The notes under the pieces: generated by a model
Databases searched by the model: none
What the model was told of the DNA's origin: nothing
The model's input: the letters and a program-made list of their open reading frames with translations, nothing else
Position numbers and translations under genes: made by a program
Source of the DNA: Deltaproteobacteria bacterium
Lineage (GTDB): Bacteria > Bdellovibrionota_C > UBA2361 > SZUA-149 > JADZAE01
Direction of reading: 5' to 3'
DNA: 48,308 bases
NCBI GenBank assembly: GCA_020852715.1
Contig: JADZAE010000041.1
Coordinates: 1 to 48,308, forward strand
Shown: positions 8,508 through 17,174 of the stretch, piece after piece
Position numbering within the stretch: the first letter of the stretch is position 1
How the letters are laid out: every line of letters begins with the position of its first letter

Positions 8508-8547
8508 ATTATGATATTACCCGTAGGGACGGCCTTTGGCCATCCCC
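8508..8547. repeat. Short interspersed palindrome (TAGGGACGGCC family)
   Basis: TAGGGACGGCC-TTT-GGCCATCCCC can form a 9-bp stem with one mismatch. The copy at 26357-26398 shares the preceding TTATGATAT as well as the hairpin, and 26270-26288 holds a perfect version of the hairpin in reverse. Lying 30 bp after the glyQS stop, it may also work as a 3' hairpin. Confidence 0.5.
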
Positions 8548-8644
8548 AGGAACGAATTTACAAAAAAGGATGAAAGTAAAATTGTCGGCGTTGGCGATAG
8601 GGGAACATTTTTACGGTAATGTGGCCACATTGCGTGGCCGGATA

Positions 8645-9664
8645 TCAAAACACCTGCAATGTTTTAAAGGCAAGGGCTGAAATGAATGCCGAGGCGGGGA
8701 TAGTGACGATCCAGGCCCAAACTATGCGGGCGGCAACGCCCCAGCGCACGGCGGAGAGGCGACTGGTGGAGCCGACGCCGGCTATGGCACCGGTGATGAT
8801 ATGTGTAGTGGACACGGGGATGCCGAGGTGAGTAGCAAAAAATAAACTGGTGGCGCCGGCTGTTTCTGCGCAAAACCCCCCGACAGGTTTTAGTTTAGTG
8901 ATGCTCATGCCCATGGTTTTGATTATCTTCCAGCCGCCAAAGGCAGTACCAATGGCCATAGCCGTATGACAGGCGATGATGATCCAGGCAGTGGAGAAGT
9001 CAGTAAGGCTTAGCTCAGTGCCTTTATCGAAAGCCCCCGCTGCTACAAGCAAGGCGACGATAATGCCCATAGTTTTCTGTGCGTCGTTCCCGCCGTGGCC
9101 GAGCGAATAAAGGGCAGCAGATACAAGTTGCAGCTTTCTAAATAGACGGTCAACGCGATTTGGCCGCCAGCGGCGAAAAATGCGATAAACCATAATCATG
9201 ATACTAGCGCCTAGGATCAAGCCAATTAGCGGTGCCAGCGGAATAAACTCTACAGTCTTTCCAACCTTTTCCCAGTTAATTACCTTGATGCCTTGATAGG
9301 CAAGCCCGGCGCCGACAAGACCGCCGATTAGAGCATGGGAGGAGCTGGTAGGAAGCCCCCAGTGCCAAGTTATTAAATCCCAGATGATTGCTCCTATCAG
9401 AGCGGCTAAGGCAACATAAACAAATGCGCCGTCGGCGGGATTAATAAACACAATTTTGGAAATAGTGTCGGCGACTTTAGCCGGAAAAACAAACATGGCG
9501 ATAAAGTTAAAAAATGCTGCCCACCAAACGGCGACTTTAGGGGAGAGTACGCGGGTAGAAACCACGGTGGCGATAGAATTGGCGGCGTCATGAAAGCCGT
9601 TTATGGCATCAAAAATCAGCGCGATGATAATGCTTACGATGACGACTAACCAAAGTGCCTCCAT
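8645..9664 (-). CDS. pit: Inorganic phosphate transporter, PiT family
   Basis: 339 aa integral membrane protein with about ten predicted helices. The two PiT signature repeats are visible: GFHDAANSIATVVSTR near the N terminus and GGNDAQKTMGIIVALL in the second half, plus GLPTSSSHALIGGLVG and GIPVSTTHIITGAIAG. PiT proteins import phosphate, often as a metal-phosphate complex, driven by the proton gradient. Its start lies one base after the stop of the DUF47 gene, so the two are co-transcribed and probably translationally coupled. This pairing is standard for low-affinity phosphate uptake. Confidence 0.93.
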   Translation of the reverse strand: MEALWLVVIVSIIIALIFDAINGFHDAANSIATVVSTRVLSPKVAVWWAAFFNFIAMFVFPAKVADTISKIVFINPADGAFVYVALAALIGAIIWDLITWHWGLPTSSSHALIGGLVGAGLAYQGIKVINWEKVGKTVEFIPLAPLIGLILGASIMIMVYRIFRRWRPNRVDRLFRKLQLVSAALYSLGHGGNDAQKTMGIIVALLVAAGAFDKGTELSLTDFSTAWIIIACHTAMAIGTAFGGWKIIKTMGMSITKLKPVGGFCAETAGATSLFFATHLGIPVSTTHIITGAIAGVGSTSRLSAVRWGVAARIVWAWIVTIPASAFISALAFKTLQVF

Positions 9665-9665
9665 T

Positions 9666-10292
9666 TCAAGATGCCTCTATGACTACGCCTTCGATAATAT
9701 TGCCAACATCTTCGCACTCATCTGTGGCCTGCTCAAAATACTCGAGGATTTCTTTCCACTGAATAATCTTCTTGGGGTCAGATTCTTCTTTGAAAAGGCG
9801 CGCAAGCGCCGAGCGCAAAATGCTATCGGCATTGTTCTCGCATTCGTGAATGGCTACGCATTTGGCAATAATGGCTTTGGAGTTTTTTAAGTCCGGCAGC
9901 AGCACTAGTGCTTCATGGATGAGCGTGCTAGCGCGAATTAGCTCTTGGCTTAAGGCACCAACTTCGGGCGGAATGGTTTTTAGCTCATAGAGCGAAATTC
10001 TCATTATGCCATCTTCGATTTTATCGATAATTTCATCGAGGGTCACTATGAGGCTGTGTATGTCTGAGCGCTCAAAAGGAGTGATAAAGGTTTTATGAAG
10101 TGCCCTCATACAGCGATGAGTAATCACGTCGGCTTGGTGCTCTAGGGCACGAATATCATCGGAGACTTTCTGCAAATCTGCGCCCGGTTCAGTAAGGCGC
10201 ATGAGTTCTTTGCAGGCTTTCTCCACGACTTGGATATGCTGTTCAAAAAAGGTAAAAAAGCTTGTTTCTTTGGGAATGAATTTTCCGAACAT
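9666..10292 (-). CDS. DUF47 / PhoU-like partner of Pit
   Basis: 208 aa from ATG 10292-10290, which has AGAGGAG upstream; a longer frame up to 10400 has no ribosome site and no family similarity. The protein is all-helical, starting MFGKFIPKETSFFTFFEQH and containing the repeated helices ALEHQADVITHRCMRALHKTFITPFERSDIHSL typical of the DUF47 (TIGR00153) family, a relative of PhoU. Such proteins are encoded next to pit genes and are thought to modulate transporter activity. First gene of the pair with pit. Confidence 0.9.
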   Translation of the reverse strand: MFGKFIPKETSFFTFFEQHIQVVEKACKELMRLTEPGADLQKVSDDIRALEHQADVITHRCMRALHKTFITPFERSDIHSLIVTLDEIIDKIEDGIMRISLYELKTIPPEVGALSQELIRASTLIHEALVLLPDLKNSKAIIAKCVAIHECENNADSILRSALARLFKEESDPKKIIQWKEILEYFEQATDECEDVGNIIEGVVIEAS

Positions 10293-10628
10293 AGAAGCTC
10301 CTCTGATGAATATTCTGAGGTATTTTGTTTTGCGTAGTGGGTAGAACAAATTAGGGGTTAGGGTCAAAGGAAATTCCGAGCCTAACCGAATTCTCATCAA
10401 GCAATGGCATAAGTATCGCTATTTATGGGCCCGCGACCAATGATATCCGTGGTGCCCTGCACCGGGAATATATCGCCTTGGTGTAGGGTAACAGGGGTAA
10501 ACCAGGGGTAATATCAGTAATGAATACAGGGGACTAAGGGGTTTTGAAGTAAATATCGCCTTTGGGCTGATTATGGGGTGCAGGTTATGCTTTGGGTTTG
10601 ATTTGGCTATTTATACTTGGAGACAACT
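10293..10628. other. Intergenic region with hairpin and short direct repeat
   Basis: No gene is seen. CCCTGCACC (10455-10463) and GGTGTAGGG (10480-10488) form an 8-of-9 stem. Just after it, AGGGGTAA occurs twice in tandem spacing (around 10492-10510). The segment separates the divergent DUF47 gene and the small gene at 10629, so promoters for both should lie here; none is obvious. Confidence 0.4.
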
Positions 10629-10964
10629 ATGAATAACGAATTGCTTTATCGGGTTTTAGGAACAGTTGAATCTTTGGAAAGATCCTTGGAAAACAGTAGG
10701 CAATTTATTGCTAATTCCAAGTCTAGCTCACCACAAATAAGTAATGACATTCTAGAACATGAGCGCATTCTCGGGCATATGCGCCAAGTGGTTAATGACC
10801 TTCAGTTACAAGTGGCCCAAAAGAAAGATGAGGAAGTAATTCGCTCGCTACAAATATTCTATTCGCTGCATCACATGGTTAAACCGGAAATTCAAAGCAC
10901 AGTACAGAGGCTCTGTACTACATCCGACTGGGCAGCTGAAGTTGATACAACAGTTGTTCATTAA
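10629..10964 (+). CDS. Small helical protein, possible paralogue of 2008-2346
   Basis: 111 aa from ATG 10629, with TTGGAGACAACT upstream; the in-frame TTG at 10617 overlaps that ribosome site and is less likely. Charged, helical, with no signal or membrane segment. The N-terminal half (LLYRVLGTVESLERSLENS) has coiled-coil spacing. Aligned with the protein at 2008-2346 it keeps E--E-I-G, a K-D--VIR/VAR step and a final L--M helix at the same distances. Identity is low, so paralogy is a hypothesis. No known family recognised. Confidence 0.6.
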   Translation: MNNELLYRVLGTVESLERSLENSRQFIANSKSSSPQISNDILEHERILGHMRQVVNDLQLQVAQKKDEEVIRSLQIFYSLHHMVKPEIQSTVQRLCTTSDWAAEVDTTVVH

Positions 10965-11026
10965 GAAACTTATCTTAGAAAGCAGAACGAGGTAAATTAT
11001 TTCTGCGCTTTCTAAACGCCGTGTAA

Positions 11027-12180
11027 TCAGAACATATACTGCACTGACCATGCCCAATAATGCAGCATGGTATCGCCATATTCGCCCGAAATTCTTCCAG
11101 TCAGCAGGCCACGCTCTTGATCAACTCTCATATCGCCAGCACATAAGCAAAATCGAGTATGATATCTTTTGCCATCTGATATTGTGCACCCACGCCAAAA
11201 CGCCATGCTCGTCCAACTGGCACTGTGATGGTGCGATCTACGCTATCGAACATAGAGCTATCATAGGCTATGCCGCCGGAAAAAAACCAATCAGGCAGGC
11301 TGCGGTTTTATAAACCGAGCGAAACATGCCATGTGTCTTAGGTATTCATGTCGGTAGTAGTGGTGAAATCGGTGCGACTTTCATCGATGGCTACATCGAC
11401 TTTTCCAAAGCTACTCCAATCCTGCCAGCCGGCACTTCCCAATATGGCCCAGCAATCGTTTACCTCATGGTATGCACTAAACATAAGTTCCGTAGGAACG
11501 AACATTCCCATGTCTAATTCGCGGCTGCTACTTAGTAGCTGCGAGATCCCTTGGCCAAGAGGGTCATAGCTCGGCTTATCTTTAAAATCTAAATCGACAT
11601 TATTAATAGTCGCCTGTTGCTGCATCATTCCATACATAGCATTTAAACCAACACCTACTGAAAGTAGTTCGGTTAGTTTATAAGCAATGCTCAACATTAA
11701 GCTCATGCCCAATAGAGCATTATCCTGGGAGTAGTAGCGACCAGACCACTCGTTAGCGAAATCTAAAGGTAACCCGAAATATAAAAATGAACCTAAGCCC
11801 ACGGCCAGATCAGGCGAAATGTTTTGCACATAGAAGAAGCTTCCGCCGGGGAAAAATCCTACAGGGTTTCCGCTAGCATCGCCGGGCATAGTGGTGTTTG
11901 CATCGCGATCAAAATGCGCATCGCCATACATAGCTTGCGCCCCTAAAAGTATCTGCGAACGTTCTAAACTAGTCATGCCCGCAGGGTTAGTAAAAAGTGT
12001 AGAAGCGTCTTGAGCGCGAGCGGCTTCTCCGGCAGCGGCAAGGCCCACACCCGGCGTGCCCATCTCATATAACTCTAATCCGCCCGCTAAAGCAGTTAGC
12101 GGAGTTAAGCTTAACGCGAGAAGAATAATTGAGCTAGATTTAGGAAAAATATAAGAGAAAATGGCATGCATATTTTTCAT
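11027..12180 (-). pseudogene. fadL: FadL-type outer-membrane channel, broken
   Basis: The intact 5' part (12180-11338) gives a signal peptide ending near ALTA-LA and the FadL/OMPP1 N terminus GGLELYEMGTPGVGLAAAGE, with DASTLFTNPAGM. After TAA at 11340-11338 the same frame continues as DTWHVSLGL, stops at TAA 11310-11308, then runs NRSLPDWFFSGGIAYDSSMF ... VPVGRAWRFGVGAQY ... DFAYVLAI to TGA 11130-11128. A shift of frame then yields a typical barrel end (SGEYGDTMLHYWAWSVQYMF, terminal Phe) closing at 11027. Joined, the product would be about 380 aa, near FadL size. Two nonsense codons and a frameshift make this a recent pseudogene. FadL proteins carry hydrophobic compounds such as fatty acids across the outer membrane. 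Confidence 0.85.
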
Positions 12181-12504
12181 AATTTAATCCATTAAGCTTA
12201 AGTTTGCTTTTATAACAAAATCTTTTTGGTCCGTGAGAATTTCGGAGCTGGAAATACCGTTCAAGCTTCAATTTAACAAGCTCAGTTTAGAACAAAAGCA
12301 ATTGGAGTTTTTGTGTGCTAAAAAATTAATTAAAGAGCTGTTGTTTCATTTTTTTTCAAAAATGAATGATCAGTTAGGTTTATTTTAGCTGTTAGTGCAA
12401 TAATAGAGTGCTTTTTCTTTAAGAACCATTGACGAGGGTCGCTCAGGTGCCCTCAATTGGTGCTCGCCACTCGTTTTCATCGGTATTGGAAAGTTGTTAG
12501 AGTA
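12181..12504. other. Intergenic region between fadL remnant and smpB
   Basis: No gene is seen; tmRNA, which sometimes neighbours smpB, was looked for and not recognised. The only clear structure is the hairpin motif at 12346-12390. Confidence 0.4.
12346..12390. repeat. Hairpin motif shared with 48105-48145
   Basis: CATTTTT-TTTC-AAAAATG forms a 7-bp stem and is followed by AATGATCAGTTAGGTTTATTTT. The segment at 48105-48145 has the same order: CATTTT-CTTC-AAAAATG, then AATGACGTTGGGTTTAATTT. Both copies lie upstream of minus-strand outer-membrane protein genes. Confidence 0.45.
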
Positions 12505-12978
12505 TTAGCGCTTCTTGAACGCTCTTTCTATGTCGCGATTGGCTTCTTTAGCTTTTAAGTCTTGGCGTTTGTCGTAAAGCTTCTTTCCTTTACCTACGCC
12601 TATCTCAACTTTGCAGCGGCCTTTTTTGAAATACACTTTTAGCGGCACTAGGGTTAGGCCCTTTTGCTTTGTCTTGGCGCTGAACTTTTCGATTTCGCGT
12701 TTGTGTAATAGCAGCTTCCTGTCGCAAACTGTTTCGTGGGCATCTTGGCGTGAATGCGAGTAGGGACTAATGTGACAACCGACTAAATAGACCTCGCTGT
12801 GGAAGATTTTGATGTAAGTATCTTTGAGGTTGATGTTGCCTTCGCGAATAGATTTAACTTCGCTACCTTTAAGTACAATACCGGCTTCGAGACGCTCAAG
12901 TATCTCGTAGTCGTGGAAGGCTTTTTTGTTATTGCTAACAATTAAAATACCTTCGCTTTCAGTAGCTGCTTTAGCCAT
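12505..12978 (-). CDS. smpB: SsrA-binding protein SmpB
   Basis: 157 aa, the usual SmpB length. SmpB binds tmRNA and delivers it to stalled ribosomes for trans-translation. Diagnostic stretches are NKKAFHDYEILERLEAGIVL, GSEVKSIREGNINLKD, the SPYSHSRQDAHET block, and the basic C-terminal tail KLYDKRQDLKAKEANRDIERA that reaches into the decoding centre. Divergent from nagZ, with about 86 bp between their starts. Confidence 0.96.
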   Translation of the reverse strand: MAKAATESEGILIVSNNKKAFHDYEILERLEAGIVLKGSEVKSIREGNINLKDTYIKIFHSEVYLVGCHISPYSHSRQDAHETVCDRKLLLHKREIEKFSAKTKQKGLTLVPLKVYFKKGRCKVEIGVGKGKKLYDKRQDLKAKEANRDIERAFKKR

Positions 12979-13064
12979 GCCCGGTAAGTTTCCTGTTGTG
13001 GGTAATTAGAATTTATCGCTATAACTGCGTATATTATCAACTCTATATATTACACTTGTTTACT

Positions 13065-14075
13065 ATGTCAAAAAGCATTTCAGAAATAGGTCGGCACTTT
13101 ATTGTCGGCATAGAGGGACTGGAGTTATCGGCAACCGAGAAAAAGATATTAGCTGAGCTTAAACCCGCCGGAGTTATTTTATTTAAAAAAAATATTTCCC
13201 CTGAGGCTAGCTGGAAGGAAAAGCTGTTGGCGCTGGAGGAAGATATTAAGCTTGCTACGAACGATAAGGATATTTGGATTTCTATTGACCATGAGGGCGG
13301 CAAGGTCCACCGCTTTCATGAAGGGCAAACGACACGCTTTCCAGAAGCGATGGAGTGGAAAAGCGAAGTCGAGCAGGTGGCCAAGACTCAAGGTCGAGAA
13401 CTAAGAGAGCTTGGATTTAATCTTAGCTTTGCGCCGGTGCTCGATGTGTTTTCGTGCGAGCAAAATACAGTGATAGCGCGAAGAGCTTTTGCGTGTAATG
13501 CCGAGGAAGTTATCGCGCAGGCAAAAATTTATGCACAGGCCTTAGAAGGTACAGGGGTGCTGGCTTGCGGTAAACATTTTCCCGGCCACGGCGGCACAAT
13601 GGCAGACTCCCATGATCAGCTTCCTGTCTTAGATAAAAGCAAAGCTCAAATGCTTAGCTGTGAGCTTGCGCCTTTTAAGGCAGCGGCTGAAATGGGCTTT
13701 GTAAAAATGCTTATGACAGCACATGTTTTTTATTCGCAACTGGATGCAAAAAATCCGGCGACTATGTCTAAGGCAATAATTAATGATTTGCTTCGCACCG
13801 AGCTAGGCTATCGCGGCGTTGTGGTAAGCGATGCTTTGGAGATGAAAGCGCTAGCGAATTTAACCGTAGAAAACGTTATTACGCAAACCTTAAACGCTGG
13901 TGTGGATATATTGCTAGTGGGCATGCCGAGCGGCGGCAGTGCTTTGGAAGTCGCTTATGGTATGGTTAAAACTATGCAAACAAAATTGGCCAGCGGCGAA
14001 ATAAATCCGGCACAATTAGATTCGGCCGCCGAACGAATTCGGCAAACATTAATTTATAGCCGCATGCTGCGTTAG
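13065..14075 (+). CDS. nagZ: Beta-N-acetylhexosaminidase NagZ
   Basis: 336 aa from ATG 13065; the frame extends upstream but family similarity starts at MSKSISEIGRHFIVGIEG. Glycoside hydrolase family 3. It removes N-acetylglucosamine from cytoplasmic muropeptides during cell-wall recycling. The key blocks are SIDHEGGKVHRF, KHFPGHG (170-176), the DSH dyad (D181, H183) that serves as acid/base in NagZ, and the catalytic Asp in VVSDALEM (D256). No signal peptide, as expected for a cytoplasmic enzyme. The cell-wall lytic transglycosylase at 19172 could supply its substrates. Confidence 0.93.
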   Translation: MSKSISEIGRHFIVGIEGLELSATEKKILAELKPAGVILFKKNISPEASWKEKLLALEEDIKLATNDKDIWISIDHEGGKVHRFHEGQTTRFPEAMEWKSEVEQVAKTQGRELRELGFNLSFAPVLDVFSCEQNTVIARRAFACNAEEVIAQAKIYAQALEGTGVLACGKHFPGHGGTMADSHDQLPVLDKSKAQMLSCELAPFKAAAEMGFVKMLMTAHVFYSQLDAKNPATMSKAIINDLLRTELGYRGVVVSDALEMKALANLTVENVITQTLNAGVDILLVGMPSGGSALEVAYGMVKTMQTKLASGEINPAQLDSAAERIRQTLIYSRMLR

Positions 14076-14109
14076 AAGAAATAGGGAACATGCAGCGTGC
14101 CCCTACGTT

Positions 14110-14520
14110 TCACAAATCATAAATATAATTGATATCGATTTCGATATCCGGATGTAGCGATTGTTTGGCCGGGCACATCATGCCGGCATTCTCTAACTGT
14201 TCTCTGATATCGGAGGTTAGTGCGCCAGGTAAATGAATAGTGATGGGGATGGCGCCAATGCGGCGGGGACGTTGTGACATGATCTTTTCACAGCTGAAGG
14301 TCATTTTGCTCACATCGATTTTGCGGTTTTCGGCATAAATGGCGATGACGGTAACAATGCAGCTGGCTAAACCTGCAGCCAATAAATCAGTTGGCGAGAA
14401 TAATGTACCATCACCGTTATTATCCAGTGGGGCATCGGTTACAATTTTGCTGCCGGATTGCTGATGAGTTATTTCGACCTTTTTATTACCCAGGTGTGTA
14501 CCAGTGATTGTGATGCCCAT
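14110..14520 (-). CDS. OsmC/Ohr-family peroxide-reducing protein
   Basis: 136 aa, matching the family length. The two reactive cysteines are present: C54 in LLAAGLASCIVTV and C116 in AGMMCPAKQSLHPD. The YhfA/OsmC-like fold typically reduces organic hydroperoxides through this thiol pair. The segment GDGTLFSPTDLLAAGLASC is characteristic. The gene converges on nagZ with a 34-bp gap and has no obvious partner. Whether it is a true Ohr, OsmC or a YhfA-like member cannot be settled here. Confidence 0.88.
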   Translation of the reverse strand: MGITITGTHLGNKKVEITHQQSGSKIVTDAPLDNNGDGTLFSPTDLLAAGLASCIVTVIAIYAENRKIDVSKMTFSCEKIMSQRPRRIGAIPITIHLPGALTSDIREQLENAGMMCPAKQSLHPDIEIDINYIYDL

Positions 14521-14583
14521 ATTCCTCCCATAAATAAATATAGAGACTGCAAGTTAGGTTAACTTAATGGACCTTAGACAGAC

Positions 14584-14612
14584 TTGACAATTGTTTTATT
14601 GTGTTCAATTGT
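14584..14612 (+). promoter_or_regulatory. galU promoter region with inverted repeat
   Basis: A perfect -35 hexamer TTGACA (14584-14589) is followed 17-18 bases later by a poor -10 (AATTGT/ATTGTG). The element is overlapped by the inverted repeat ACAATTG (14587-14593) / CAATTGT (14606-14612). A good -35, weak -10 and palindrome in the spacer suggest a regulated promoter about 65 bp upstream of galU. Confidence 0.4.
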
Positions 14613-14676
14613 GGTTTTCTGCTGTTTTTTACTTAGCAAATAAGGTCTTCTGGTATGCCAAATTTTGGGGAGTTTT

Positions 14677-15564
14677 ATGGAAATAAGAAAAGCTGTGATT
14701 CCGGTTGCTGGATTAGGAACGCGATTGCTGCCGGCAACTAAGTCTATGCCCAAAGAAATGCTGGCTGTCGGGCGCAAGCCTGTTGTTCAGTATGTAGTCG
14801 AGGAGATGGAGGCATGTGGGTTAAAGGATATTCTTTTTGTTACCGGCCGGAGTAAGCGTACCATCGAAGATCATTTTGATTTTAATTCTGAGTTATACAG
14901 TAACCTGGTAGGAACCGGGAAAAGGGATTTACTAGAGAGCTTATCTTTCGAAAATATGGAAGCTACGTTTTTCTATGTGCGCCAGGCACAACCCAAGGGG
15001 CTGGGTCATGCTATCATGCAAGCGCGTGACTTTGTCGGTAATGAGGATTTTGTCGTGGCGCTGGGAGATTCTATTATCTGCGAGGATGGCAAACGATTAT
15101 TGGAAACTATGCTTGAGGCAAAAAAAGAGCGTAATGCTGAAGCGGTGATTGCTGTTCAAGCAGTGCCCTGGGAGGAGGTTCATCATTACGGAATAGTTAA
15201 ACCCTTGTCCGGTCAAAGTGGTGCAGTTGTGGATTTAGCGAGCATTATTGAAAAGCCCAGCAAGAATGAAGCGCCGAGCAATTTAGCCGTTGCCGCCCGT
15301 TATATATTTAGCCCGCTTATTTTTGATATGCTGGAAAGAACGCTGACCGATAAGCGCGGTGAACTGCAGGTTACTGATGCTATTGAGTCGTTGATTCGTC
15401 AAGGCAAACGAGTATGCGTAGTCGTTATGCAAGGGAAGCAAAAGCGTTATGATATTGGTAACTATCTCTCGTATTATAAGGCGTTTATTGACTTTGCTAT
15501 GAGCGATCCTGATTACGGACAGGACTTAAGGCATTACGTAGAGAAGGCTTTACAAGGAGAATGA
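14677..15564 (+). CDS. galU: UTP-glucose-1-phosphate uridylyltransferase
   Basis: 295 aa from ATG 14677 (GGGGAG five bases upstream). It makes UDP-glucose for surface polysaccharides. The nucleotide-binding signature AVIPVAGLGTRLLPATKSMPKEML is complete. Further blocks are QYVVEEMEACGL, the sugar-phosphate site around AQPKGLGHAI, and DNP-like VVALGDSII, followed by IIEKP. First gene of a three-gene set: the zinc-ribbon gene starts four bases after its stop, and the ribosome site for that gene lies inside the end of galU. Confidence 0.95.
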   Translation: MEIRKAVIPVAGLGTRLLPATKSMPKEMLAVGRKPVVQYVVEEMEACGLKDILFVTGRSKRTIEDHFDFNSELYSNLVGTGKRDLLESLSFENMEATFFYVRQAQPKGLGHAIMQARDFVGNEDFVVALGDSIICEDGKRLLETMLEAKKERNAEAVIAVQAVPWEEVHHYGIVKPLSGQSGAVVDLASIIEKPSKNEAPSNLAVAARYIFSPLIFDMLERTLTDKRGELQVTDAIESLIRQGKRVCVVVMQGKQKRYDIGNYLSYYKAFIDFAMSDPDYGQDLRHYVEKALQGE

Positions 15565-15568
15565 GCGT

Positions 15569-15796
15569 ATGGTTGTGCGTGGTAGAATGACTACCGGGAT
15601 CAAAGCTGTCCACCAAGAAGAAGATAATGCCAGCTTTAAGGAGTTTGCGGCATCGTCTTTGTATTGCCCGCAGTGTAAGCAGGCGATGCCGGTGCGAGCT
15701 AAAGTCTTACTGGTCTTAGCTGATGGAGATTTAATTGATTATTGTTGTAAAAAGTGCGGAACTTCTTTGGGCACGCGCAAAGGAGGAGGAAGTTAA
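15569..15796 (+). CDS. Small zinc-ribbon protein
   Basis: 75 aa. Two cysteine pairs, CPQC (residues about 33-36) and CKKC (about 60-63), separated by a beta-rich segment VRAKVLLVLADGDLIDYC, form a zinc ribbon. It is soluble with no signal. Small proteins of this pattern (CPxCK... LLVLxxGDxxDYxCxxCG) occur in deltaproteobacteria-like genomes as uncharacterised cytoplasmic proteins. The start uses AAGGAG within the end of galU, and its TAA shares a base with the next ATG (TAATG), so translation of all three genes is coupled. Role unknown. Confidence 0.75.
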   Translation: MVVRGRMTTGIKAVHQEEDNASFKEFAASSLYCPQCKQAMPVRAKVLLVLADGDLIDYCCKKCGTSLGTRKGGGS

Positions 15797-16560
15797 TGAA
15801 AGAATCAAAAATTATCAATTTGCCTAATATGGCGGTGAGAGGAGTTGGCGATAATCTAAAAATGGCTAACGCTAACTGGAATTTCGAGCATGGGGTGGCT
15901 GAGAATTTTGATCAACACGTAAGGCGTTCAGTTCCATTTTACGAAGAAGGGCATAAGCTTATTTCTCGGGTTAGTGATTATTTTATTTATAATGATTCAA
16001 TTTGCTACGAGCTGGGCTGTTCGACGGGAGAACTTACTTTAGCTTTAGCTAAGCATAACGCCCATAAACCTGCCGCGCGTTTTGTGGCGATTGATTCCTC
16101 AAACGAAATGATTGCTCAGGCTGAGGCTAAATTGCAAAAAGAAGCAGAACCCCGCGCCCAGGTCGAATTTATACAGGATAATGTTTTAAGTTACTCTTTT
16201 GCTCCAGCTGATCTAATTGCTTCCTATTATACATTGCAGTTTGTGCGTCCCAGCGAAAAGCAAATATTGGTGGATAAGGTTTATCAAGCGCTAAAGTGGG
16301 GTGGGGGATTTTTGTTGTTTGAGAAAGTGCGTGCTTGTGATGCCCGCTTTCAGGATATGATGACCGGTTTATATACCGATTATAAGCTTGAGCAGGGTTA
16401 TAGCGGCGAAGAGATTGTGGCTAAGGCGCGCAGTTTAAAAGGGGCTTTGGAGCCGTTTTCTACCAATGGTAATTTGGAGATTTTAAAGCGCGCCGGTTTT
16501 GTCGATATCATTTCCATATTTAAATATGTTTGTTTCGAGGGATTTTTAGCGATTAAATAG
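15796..16560 (+). CDS. cmoA: CmoA-like SAM methyltransferase-fold enzyme
   Basis: 254 aa from ATG 15796, preceded by GGAGGAGG. Rossmann motif I is YELGCSTGELTLALA (71-85). Several stretches match CmoA specifically: FDQHVRRSVPFYEEG, YTLQFVRPSEKQILVDKVYQ, GYSGEEIVAKARSLKGAL and the end CFEGFLAIK. CmoA converts SAM and prephenate to carboxy-SAM, used by CmoB to modify U34 of tRNA wobble positions. CmoB is not in this window. The link with galU and a zinc ribbon is unusual, and substitutions in the core leave open a related but different methyltransferase. Confidence 0.72.
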   Translation: MKESKIINLPNMAVRGVGDNLKMANANWNFEHGVAENFDQHVRRSVPFYEEGHKLISRVSDYFIYNDSICYELGCSTGELTLALAKHNAHKPAARFVAIDSSNEMIAQAEAKLQKEAEPRAQVEFIQDNVLSYSFAPADLIASYYTLQFVRPSEKQILVDKVYQALKWGGGFLLFEKVRACDARFQDMMTGLYTDYKLEQGYSGEEIVAKARSLKGALEPFSTNGNLEILKRAGFVDIISIFKYVCFEGFLAIK

Positions 16561-16702
16561 CGCCAAGCCGAGAGGCAAAGCTGACAAGCACCATGGGCGG
16601 GCAAAAAATAAGGCCCTTGTTGCACCCTTTCTTTCCTCACTTTTTTGCAAAAAGGGTGACTGTAAAGTTATAGTCGCAACAGAAGCCTATAAAATTAAAC
16701 GA

Positions 16703-17143
16703 TCAATTCTGGTTATTCAAATACTCCTGTTCTTCCCTATGTCTATCCCGCACTTTTTTAAGAATCGATTGTCTGGAGCTCAGGGTCTTAATCATAGCAA
16801 ACTGCTTCGCAGCTTCACCTTTTAGCTTTGCTGCAGCCGGATCGCTTTTTAATAAAGCTGCCGGTTTTTGACAGAGGTCGGGATTGTTGAAGTAATCCTC
16901 ATAGTAAGAAAGCAGCTCGGTAATCTGTGCATGACCGGAGACAATCTGGGTTTCGTCTTTATCATTTTCTAAGTGGTGAACAGCGACAAATTCGGTATCA
17001 TGAACAGAAAAGAAGGTACTGCGATGCGGCATATTGCTGAGAAAAGTATCATAATCCAATACGCGCACATCTACTCCGACTAACTGATTAACATAAGCAT
17101 TAAGCAAAGACTTACGGCGATGGGAAAAGTCCTTACTATTCAT
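16703..17143 (-). CDS. Hypothetical protein, unknown function
   Basis: 146 aa, not recognised. Soluble, starting MNSKDFSHRRKSLLNAYVNQL. The middle part (VDVRVLDYDTFLSNMPHRSTFFSVHDTEFVAVHHL) looks alpha/beta and the last 60 residues are a basic, lysine- and arginine-rich helix. No signal, membrane segment or metal-binding motif. A perfect inverted repeat lies 32 bp upstream of the start, which argues that the gene is real and regulated. Convergent with the cmoA-like gene. Confidence 0.55.
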   Translation of the reverse strand: MNSKDFSHRRKSLLNAYVNQLVGVDVRVLDYDTFLSNMPHRSTFFSVHDTEFVAVHHLENDKDETQIVSGHAQITELLSYYEDYFNNPDLCQKPAALLKSDPAAAKLKGEAAKQFAMIKTLSSRQSILKKVRDRHREEQEYLNNQN

Positions 17144-17174
17144 GAAAAAATACGCTTGACCCGCTTATTTTTCA

